From Actinomycetota bacterium (GTDB lineage Bacteria > Actinomycetota > Thermoleophilia > Solirubrobacterales > Solirubrobacteraceae), in contig SYIT01000087.1 of the NCBI GenBank assembly GCA_005798685.1, forward strand, positions 1 to 52,044: a stretch of 52,044 nucleotides of DNA. Reading direction: 5' to 3'. A program made the position numbers and the translations under genes. The notes under the pieces are model-generated. The model had not been told where the DNA came from, did not search any database, and saw only the letters and a program-made list of their open reading frames with translations. This document shows, piece after piece, positions 1-7,108 of this stretch. Every line of letters begins with the position of its first letter. Position 1 is the stretch's first letter.

Positions 1-56
1 TCCTCAACTTTTCCGTCTTGAATCTTTAGCGTTGCGACTACGAGGATCTCGCTCAT
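1..56 (-). CDS. Partial N-terminus of a putative antibiotic-biosynthesis-monooxygenase-like (ABM/quinol monooxygenase) protein, truncated by window edge
   Basis: Reverse strand from ATG at 56 reads MSEILVVATLKIQDGKVE..., resembling ABM-family N-termini; too short to be in the ORF track. Confidence 0.45.
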   Translation of the reverse strand, partial: MSEILVVATLKIQDGKVE

Positions 57-204
57 TGGGCAACTTTACCGCCCGTGCCGTTCCGTCCGCAGCCAGCAGA
101 GCTGGACGTTTGCCTCGCCGTGTGGTACTGCTAACCATATCGAAACACTTGGCGTCGCCTTTAACGACTCATCTTCCGGGCTAAGCCGCTCGCGCACCAC
201 GCTG

Positions 205-1386
205 ATGCTCGCTGCAATCGCAGCGCTCGCCGTCAGCTTTGCGTTGCTCGTCAGCGGCTGCGGCGACTCGACGGAAGAGGTCCCCAACACCGTCAACCAG
301 ACGCTCGCCGTAGGCCAGCAGATGCTCGGCGACAAGGGCTTCAAATCAACCGTCAAGCGCGTCACGAACAATCAGGGCAAGGACGAGATTCTTAGCCAAG
401 ATCCCGTCGGCGGCACCGAGCAGAAGACCAGTGAAGCAGTTGCTCTAACCGTCTCCAACGGTCCCGGCGATGGGATTGTCCCCAATGTGGCTGGTGACCC
501 CGCCGATCGCGCCGAGCAGCAGATCCGTGAGGCCGGCTTCAAGGCCGTAATCGTTGAGGTCTACAGCTCCGCCCACGAGGCGGGCTTCGCGGTTGGCACA
601 ACGCCAAGCTCTGGCAGCGACGTCGAGAAGAACACAAAAGTAACGCTGAAGATCTCGAAGGGTGCCCAGCAGGTGAAGGTTCCCAACGTGGTTGGCCTAA
701 TCGAAGCCAGCGCCGACACGGCGCTGGCGAACGCCGGTTTCCGCGTCGATCACAGCTACCAGGTGTCAAGCAAGAACCCAGGTCACGTTCTGGCTCAGGA
801 TCCAAGCGGCGGTGGGCGAGCGAGCCTCGGTTCGAGCGTTCAGGTGACGATCGATCAGGCACCGAAGAGGGTCAGGGTGCCTAACGCCGTCGGTGAGACC
901 CAGTCACGGGGAGACCGGACGCTACAGAATGCAGGCCTCGACGCCGTCTACGCAACGCGGATTGTCACCAACCGCTCCCAGGATGGGATTGTGCTGGCGA
1001 TGTCGCCGGGCGCTGGCAGCAGGGTGCTCCAGGGCACCAACGTTGCTCTAACGATCGGCAAGTACAAGAAGCCGAAGCCGCCGGTTCCGCCGGTTCCGCC
1101 GGTTCCGCCAGGCCCAAGCTCAATCGTCAAGCAGTGGAACTTGGTCGCCGATCAGACTAAGACCTACACGGTCACTTGGGGCTCGGGCCAGTGCCCAGGC
1201 GGCGACGGCAACGCGGTTCTCCAAGGCGACGGCGGCGGAAGTGCGATGAGCGGAGCAGAGATCACCGCCCAGGGCGATGCACAGGGTCCGACCGCAAATA
1301 CCAGGTCGTACTACGCCACTACAGAGACCTCCGACATCACCAGCCCGGTAACGCTGGTGATCACGATTACCTGCCGAGTTCAGTAG
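205..1386 (+). CDS. Lipoprotein with about four PASTA domains, Pro-rich linker and C-terminal domain
   Basis: Signal peptide with lipobox LLVSGC; repeated (V)PN-V-G...A...L..AGF...DP..G motifs; linker PPVPPVPPVPPGP. Confidence 0.8.
   Translation: MLAAIAALAVSFALLVSGCGDSTEEVPNTVNQTLAVGQQMLGDKGFKSTVKRVTNNQGKDEILSQDPVGGTEQKTSEAVALTVSNGPGDGIVPNVAGDPADRAEQQIREAGFKAVIVEVYSSAHEAGFAVGTTPSSGSDVEKNTKVTLKISKGAQQVKVPNVVGLIEASADTALANAGFRVDHSYQVSSKNPGHVLAQDPSGGGRASLGSSVQVTIDQAPKRVRVPNAVGETQSRGDRTLQNAGLDAVYATRIVTNRSQDGIVLAMSPGAGSRVLQGTNVALTIGKYKKPKPPVPPVPPVPPGPSSIVKQWNLVADQTKTYTVTWGSGQCPGGDGNAVLQGDGGGSAMSGAEITAQGDAQGPTANTRSYYATTETSDITSPVTLVITITCRVQ
1078..1107 (+). repeat. In-frame 9-bp tandem repeat (CCGCCGGTT x3) encoding PPV repeats
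   Basis: ccgccggttccgccggttccgccggttccg read directly; encodes PPVPPVPPVPP. Confidence 0.85.
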
Positions 1387-3642
1387 TCAGCCACCGTTGC
1401 TGGCGGGCAGGTAAGCGCGCGACGGCTCGCCGCGCAGCGCGGTCGGCGCGGGCAGTGGTGTTCCCTTCGCATTCGCACTAGCATCGACCGCAAGCACCAG
1501 TTTCGACGCCTTCGCGCCGCCGAGGGCGATCGTGTTCAACGTCGAACCGGCGTCGAGCGTGTTGAACTTCCAGATCGGCCGATCGCCACCTGCGGCTTGA
1601 ACGGTCACGCGGATCTTCGAGCCGGCGCGGAAAGCGTGAGCTACCGGGAAGATCGGCACCCGCACCAACGTGAAGGCACCGGCCGGAAGCGAGGCCGCGT
1701 CCTTCTTTAGGTGCGTCGGGAACGGATCGGTCGCGGTTGAGCGCTTGGCGTCGAGCTTGCGGTGCGACGCCCGCAGCCAACCGTTCTGGACGTAAGTCTC
1801 TTGCCCGTCGGGGCGCACTTCACTCAGCGTCACCTGAAGATCGGTGTCCTTGGCACTGCTCTTCAGATAGAGATCAAGGCTTGAGGGGCCGGCGAGGACC
1901 AGATCCTCACCCAGCGCAGCGGTCGTGAAGCCAACCCCCTTGTCGGCGACGAGCGGCGCCCAGTCGTAACGCGGCTGGGCCTTCCAGTCGTCGCCGGCGC
2001 CCTCGCCATAGAGCGTCTGCTGTGGTCGCGCGGCGGGGTCGGCGGTATAGCTAGCGCTGCCGGTGACGCTCGGCTTCGTAGGGCTCAAAGAGCCGCCGGC
2101 ACCAAGGTAATAGGCCGTTGGCTTGGCCTCACGGATCGGCCAAGCGTTGTAGCTAAGTTCCCAAGTGGCGCCGATCGAACCAAGCCCTTCAGGCCCGGCG
2201 CCGTTGTCCATCAGCAGCCGCACGCGTGGATCCTTCTTGAAGATCGCCCTTGCCGCCGCCACATCGGTCATCGAAGCGAAGCGCGACTGCTGCACCTTCG
2301 CGGCGGGCGCGCCGGTGAGCAGGTCGTAGAGCGCATCGCTCAGTCCCAGCACGGCTTGCGAAATCTTGGGAATCCGGTCGGCGACGAAAAGGTTGAGGAA
2401 CTCAACCCAGCGGGTGACGGTTGACGGCCCGAGCGAATCGGCGTGAACGCCGTTCTGCAGCGAGATCCAAACGTTGGGGTTCTTCGCCAGCTCGCCAAGG
2501 CTCTTGGCGAAGTGACCACCGACCTGCTCATCATGGAACTGCCCGATCAGGAAGGTTGGCACCTTGATCTTGCTCATCCAAGCTGACGGCGAGCGCTGGT
2601 CAAATTCGCTTGGGGTGCGGAACGGGTTCTCGTCCCTCACCTTGACGGCGTCGCGCGTCTGCAGGCGCAGCCTCTGGTTGGCGATGCAGTTCTTGTCACC
2701 GGCGGCGACAAGCGCTTTGGCCCAAGGCTGGCCACCTTGCGGAGCTGGCACCGCGTCGGACATCCGCTCCTTGAGCCACGAGAGCGCAAATCCACTGTTC
2801 CCGATGCCGCCCGGATAGCCGGTCGCCCTGTAGATGTCGTCTGTAGCCGACATCGGCGAGATCGCCGCCAAGTGCGGTGGCTGCGTACCAGCCGTGAAGA
2901 GCTGCGTGATGCCGGAGAATGAGATCCCGCCCATTCCAACCTTGCGGCCCTTAACCCACGACTGCGCAGCGACCGCTTCGACAGCGTCGTAGCCGTCAAA
3001 GGTCGTTGGCAGGCCGAAGAGGTCGAAGGCGCCGCCGGAGCAGCCGGAGCCGCGCATCTGAACGCTAACGACGGCAAACTCGAGCAGCGGCGCGATCAGC
3101 GCGCCAACCGCGGTAGAGCTGGCCGGGGCGAGCGGATCATTGGTGCCGAGCGCGCCGAGTAGATCCTTCGGGGCGGCAGTTTGGTAGCCGGAGTACTCGA
3201 TCAGCGTTGGGAACGGGCCATCGCTGAGCTTCTTCCCGGCAGGAAGGCGAACCGTCATCGCAATCTCAACACCATCGCGAACCTTCACGTAGTTGAGCCC
3301 TTGCTTGAGCTTAATTTTGCGGAAGAAAGCCGCTGGCGGATTCGATCTGGTGCTCAAGACCTTGAACGAGCGCGTCGTGCTTGCACCACGAACCCTGTAG
3401 CCGCTGCCGGCAGCGACGTTCTGGAAAATGAAGCTGCCGAAGCGGTCGGCTTTCCCCTTGCCGACCGTCCGCCCGCGCGCATTGAGCAGGCTCAGCGATT
3501 GACCGCTCTTCGCGCCAAGCACGTAAGCCTGGCCGATGCTGCCGCTGGCGGAGATCTTGGCTGCGCTGGCCGGGCCCGTCGCGACAGCCACCAGCGCGAA
3601 GGCCGCAACGGAACCAAGCACTACCGCACGCACTTTCAACAT
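1387..3642 (-). CDS. CocE/NonD family hydrolase (X-Pro dipeptidyl-peptidase-like), secreted
   Basis: Signal peptide; VEIAMTVRLP, QMRGSGCSGGAFDLF, GGISFSGITQ nucleophile region, C-terminal jelly-roll-like domain; start at ATG 3642 preceded by GGAGGAG. Confidence 0.8.
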   Translation of the reverse strand: MLKVRAVVLGSVAAFALVAVATGPASAAKISASGSIGQAYVLGAKSGQSLSLLNARGRTVGKGKADRFGSFIFQNVAAGSGYRVRGASTTRSFKVLSTRSNPPAAFFRKIKLKQGLNYVKVRDGVEIAMTVRLPAGKKLSDGPFPTLIEYSGYQTAAPKDLLGALGTNDPLAPASSTAVGALIAPLLEFAVVSVQMRGSGCSGGAFDLFGLPTTFDGYDAVEAVAAQSWVKGRKVGMGGISFSGITQLFTAGTQPPHLAAISPMSATDDIYRATGYPGGIGNSGFALSWLKERMSDAVPAPQGGQPWAKALVAAGDKNCIANQRLRLQTRDAVKVRDENPFRTPSEFDQRSPSAWMSKIKVPTFLIGQFHDEQVGGHFAKSLGELAKNPNVWISLQNGVHADSLGPSTVTRWVEFLNLFVADRIPKISQAVLGLSDALYDLLTGAPAAKVQQSRFASMTDVAAARAIFKKDPRVRLLMDNGAGPEGLGSIGATWELSYNAWPIREAKPTAYYLGAGGSLSPTKPSVTGSASYTADPAARPQQTLYGEGAGDDWKAQPRYDWAPLVADKGVGFTTAALGEDLVLAGPSSLDLYLKSSAKDTDLQVTLSEVRPDGQETYVQNGWLRASHRKLDAKRSTATDPFPTHLKKDAASLPAGAFTLVRVPIFPVAHAFRAGSKIRVTVQAAGGDRPIWKFNTLDAGSTLNTIALGGAKASKLVLAVDASANAKGTPLPAPTALRGEPSRAYLPASNGG

Positions 3643-3729
3643 CGACTCCTCCAAAGAATCAGACAGCGAGCCGACAGCGTAGCGCGGCGAGTACCGCCGG
3701 TGAGCCAGCAGCGCTATCCGCAGCTTCGT

Positions 3730-4479
3730 TTAGAAGCTGGGATCCTGCTCAACGCGGCCGCGTTCTAACAAGTCGACCAAGGCCAACTTCTGACTCTCAA
3801 ATAGCCGCTCGCCGCTCGCCGCAGTGCCACCCGATGGGGCACCAACGACGCCGGAACGGGATGCAAGCGGCACTGAGTACTGAAAAACTCGGCCGATCGT
3901 CCTGTCCTCCTCATCGACGATCAAGTCGGGCCGAATGCGCGACTGGTCGAGATGCAACATCAACGAAGCTTCGGCCTCGTTGGCGTGCCAATCGGGCGCA
4001 TCTTTCGTGTATTTAGAATCGATTTCGGAGGTGATGTCGAACATTGAGACGAACCTCAGGCGGAAGTCAGGCAGCTCGCAACGCAACTTAAGAATTGCGC
4101 TCTGGCACGGCGGCCCGTTGGTGGCGTGCCCGTTGAGAATGACCAGCTTGCGAAAACCTGACAGGTACACCCAGCGGCCGATCTCACAGACCACGCGAGC
4201 CATCGTCTCGGGGTCGAGCGAGACCGTCCCCGGCCAATGGTCGGTGTGTCCCAGCGAGCAGCCGTAAGCGAGTGTCGGCAGGACGAGATCGCCGGTCTCC
4301 GCTGCTGCTGCGGCCGCCAGAGTCTCAGCGAAGAACGAATCGGTGCCGGTGGCCAGATGGGGGCCATGCTGTTCGGTTGCCCCGACTGGAAGAACGACGA
4401 TCACGCCATCCTTCGCCGCTGCTCCGATCTCCTCTAGGGTCAGCTGATCCCAGCGCACCGATTGATGTCGTCTAGCCAT
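3730..4479 (-). CDS. Creatininase family protein
   Basis: VLPVGATEQHGPHLATGTD and LVILNGHATN motifs. Confidence 0.85.
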   Translation of the reverse strand: MARRHQSVRWDQLTLEEIGAAAKDGVIVVLPVGATEQHGPHLATGTDSFFAETLAAAAAAETGDLVLPTLAYGCSLGHTDHWPGTVSLDPETMARVVCEIGRWVYLSGFRKLVILNGHATNGPPCQSAILKLRCELPDFRLRFVSMFDITSEIDSKYTKDAPDWHANEAEASLMLHLDQSRIRPDLIVDEEDRTIGRVFQYSVPLASRSGVVGAPSGGTAASGERLFESQKLALVDLLERGRVEQDPSF

Positions 4480-4542
4480 TGGCGCCGCATCTTACGCAAA
4501 GGAAGCCAGCGTCGCCAAGTGGCGTCGCGTACGCTACTCCGC

Positions 4543-5184
4543 GTGAACCACGTAAGCGAATCGCTAGTGCTGGCGCTCGGTGCTGCCGTCAGCCCGATTC
4601 CTTTGACGGTGTCGATCCTGCTGCTCAGCCAGCCCGATCGTGGCCGGGCGAAGGCATTGGCGTTCGCGGCAGGCCAAGTGCTGGCGCTGGCGATCCTCTG
4701 TGTAATCTTTACCGTCGTGCTGAGCAAGACGCTCGGCAGCCCGCACCCACACGCCAAACACTCATCAACGCTCGACATCGTTCTCGGCGCGCTGCTGCTA
4801 CTGCTCGCTGCGCGCAAGCTGCTGGCGAAGCCAAAGCCGAAGAAGGAGAAGCAGAAGAATCGATCGCTCTTCGCCGAGTTTGCCTTCGGCGCTGGGCTGA
4901 TGGCCGTAAACGTCGAAACGCTGGTGCTGGTGGTGGCGTCGGTGAAGGCTCTCGTCGGCAGCAAGATCGGCGTTGGCGAGGAAGCGCTTGTGCTGCTGGC
5001 AATCGTCCTGATCGTGACCGTCTCGGCGACGGTCCCGCCGCTGATCACGTTCGTGATTCCGAAGAAGTCGGGCGAAGCGCTGAAGTGGCTCAACGAGCAG
5101 ACAACGAAGCATCAGCGCGGGATTGCCGCCGGATTCCTGATCTTCTTTGGCATCTACTTGGTTTACAAGGGCATCAACGGCTAG
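4543..5184 (+). CDS. GAP/LysE-like multi-pass membrane protein
   Basis: Several hydrophobic segments; GTG start 4543 gives VNHVSESLVLALGAAVSPIPLTVSILLL, typical of GAP-family exporters. Confidence 0.65.
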   Translation: MNHVSESLVLALGAAVSPIPLTVSILLLSQPDRGRAKALAFAAGQVLALAILCVIFTVVLSKTLGSPHPHAKHSSTLDIVLGALLLLLAARKLLAKPKPKKEKQKNRSLFAEFAFGAGLMAVNVETLVLVVASVKALVGSKIGVGEEALVLLAIVLIVTVSATVPPLITFVIPKKSGEALKWLNEQTTKHQRGIAAGFLIFFGIYLVYKGING

Positions 5185-5238
5185 CGGCAGCAACGGATCT
5201 CCTTCCGTAGCTGCGGTCGGCGTGCGATAATCGACGCC

Positions 5239-6117
5239 ATGATCGATTCCTTCTCAGATGACGACCTAAGCGCATTTGACCGCGACGGCTTCCTGATAAT
5301 CGAGCAGGACTTCATCTCCGAAGCGACCGTGATGCTGCTGCGCGAGCGCTTTGAAAAGCTGTTTTCTGGCGAATACTCAACCGGGATCGCGCCCGACGAA
5401 GTCAACTGGGTTCGCGGCCGCGACCCGGAGACGAAGACGCGACAGATCTGCAACGGCTGGAAGGCCGATGAGCTGATCGCCGCGCAGGTCCTCAGCGAGC
5501 AGAGCGGCCGCCTCGCCGCTCAGCTGGCCGGCTGGGACGGCGTTCGCATCGTCCACGACAACTGCCTCTGGAAGCCACCGGGCGCGCGCACTCTCGGAAT
5601 GCACCAGGACGGCTCGTACGCCGGTTACGTCGATCCGGCGGAGATGATCACGGTATGGGTCGCGCTCGACCAAACCTTCGCCCAGAGCGGCACAATCGAG
5701 TACGTCGCCGGCTCGCACAAGTGGCCGAAGATGCCACCCTCTCGCGGCGACTTTCACGACCCGGACGACTGGCTGGCGCCGGTCAACGAGGCGGCGCCGG
5801 AGGGCGCGTCGACCGAGCGCACGCCGGTAGTCGTAAAGCCGGGCGGCGCAGCAATCCACCACTCGCGCGTATTCCACGGGTCAGGGATCAACGAGGCCGA
5901 GATTGAGCGCCGTGCGCTGGTAACCCACATGATTCCTTCGACGGCACAGTTCGACCCGATTGGTGCCGACCCGATCTACACCCGCTACCGTCGCCGCGAC
6001 GACATGACGATGGACGAAAGCTACTTCCCGATTCTGTGGGACAAGGCGGGCGGCCGCAGCGAGTGGCTTAGCTCACTACCGCAGCTGCCTGGCGCAGTCG
6101 CCGCTGGCGGCGCCTGA
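5239..6117 (+). CDS. Phytanoyl-CoA dioxygenase (PhyH) family protein
   Basis: FDRDGFLIIEQDF, HQDGSYAGYVDP, SGTIEYVAGSHKW, HHSRVFHGSGIN: Fe(II)/2OG dioxygenase pattern. Confidence 0.85.
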   Translation: MIDSFSDDDLSAFDRDGFLIIEQDFISEATVMLLRERFEKLFSGEYSTGIAPDEVNWVRGRDPETKTRQICNGWKADELIAAQVLSEQSGRLAAQLAGWDGVRIVHDNCLWKPPGARTLGMHQDGSYAGYVDPAEMITVWVALDQTFAQSGTIEYVAGSHKWPKMPPSRGDFHDPDDWLAPVNEAAPEGASTERTPVVVKPGGAAIHHSRVFHGSGINEAEIERRALVTHMIPSTAQFDPIGADPIYTRYRRRDDMTMDESYFPILWDKAGGRSEWLSSLPQLPGAVAAGGA

Positions 6118-7094
6118 TGGCAACCGAAGGCGCGCCGCCAGAGTTCAAACTGGCGCTCGACTCAACGGCGGTGCCGCACGGCCCCGATGGGATCGGCGAA
6201 TCGCCATTTGACTTCACTGGCGCGCCGGAGGCGATGGATTACCCGTCCGAGCTAGGCGACGACCCGGCAATCGCGCTACGCCGCACGCTGGGGATGTTCA
6301 CTACCGGCGTCACGGTGATCACGACCAGCGCCCACGACGAGGTCCACGGGATGACGGCTAACGCCTTCATGTCGGCCTCACTCAACCCTCCGCTGGTGCT
6401 GATCTCAGTCGACCGCCGCGCGAAGATGTGCAACCTGCTGCACGAAGGCGACCGCTACGGCGTCAGCATCCTCGGCGAACACCAGGCCGAAATGTCGGAT
6501 CGTTTTGCCGGCCGCGCCGACGAGAGCGTGCCTCAGCCGGCCTTTGAGGTGGTTCGTGGAACGCCGCTGGTCGAGGGTGCGTTAGCTCACTTCGTGGCCC
6601 GGGTTGATCGCACTTACTACGCCGGCGACCACTCGCTTTTCCTTGGCCACGTTGAGTACGCGCGTCACAACGAAGGCGCGCCGCTGCTCTACCACGGCGG
6701 CCAGTACGAAAGGCTCGGAAAGGCAGCGCCGGTCGCACCGGAGCTCCCAGAAGGCTTACTGCCGCCACTGCTCGCCGCCGGCGAAGAGTGCGCGTTCAGC
6801 GATGGCGAATCGATCGTCGGGCTCGGCGAGGTTGGTGACCAGCTTTTCGTGATTCTGGATGGCGCCGTGATTCTGCGGCGCCCAGGCCACCCGGACAAGC
6901 GGCTCGAGGCTGGCTCCTACTTCGGCGAGCTCGGCGCGCTCAGCGGCCAGTCACGAGTCTCGGACGCGGTAGCCGACGGCGCCGTTAACTGCGTCGCAGT
7001 TCGTAGCGATGCATTGAAGAGTGTCCTCGCCGGCAGCCCCGAGGCTTCTTGGGAGATGCTCGGCTCGCTCGCCCAGCGCGTGCGCGAAGCTTAG
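6117..7094 (+). CDS. Flavin reductase-like domain fused to C-terminal cyclic-nucleotide-binding domain
   Basis: MFTTGVTVITT..HGMTANAFMSASLNPPLVLISVD (flavin reductase) then GDQLFVILDGAVIL...GSYFGELGALSGQSR (cNMP-binding); TGATG overlap with upstream gene. Confidence 0.85.
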   Translation: MATEGAPPEFKLALDSTAVPHGPDGIGESPFDFTGAPEAMDYPSELGDDPAIALRRTLGMFTTGVTVITTSAHDEVHGMTANAFMSASLNPPLVLISVDRRAKMCNLLHEGDRYGVSILGEHQAEMSDRFAGRADESVPQPAFEVVRGTPLVEGALAHFVARVDRTYYAGDHSLFLGHVEYARHNEGAPLLYHGGQYERLGKAAPVAPELPEGLLPPLLAAGEECAFSDGESIVGLGEVGDQLFVILDGAVILRRPGHPDKRLEAGSYFGELGALSGQSRVSDAVADGAVNCVAVRSDALKSVLAGSPEASWEMLGSLAQRVREA

Positions 7095-7108
7095 CCCGGC
7101 CGCGCAAG

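Noticed and set aside
4440-5093. 217-aa minus-strand ORF antisense to the GAP-family gene
   Set aside because: Ser/Thr-rich composition with no domain motif; sense frame shows TM segments.
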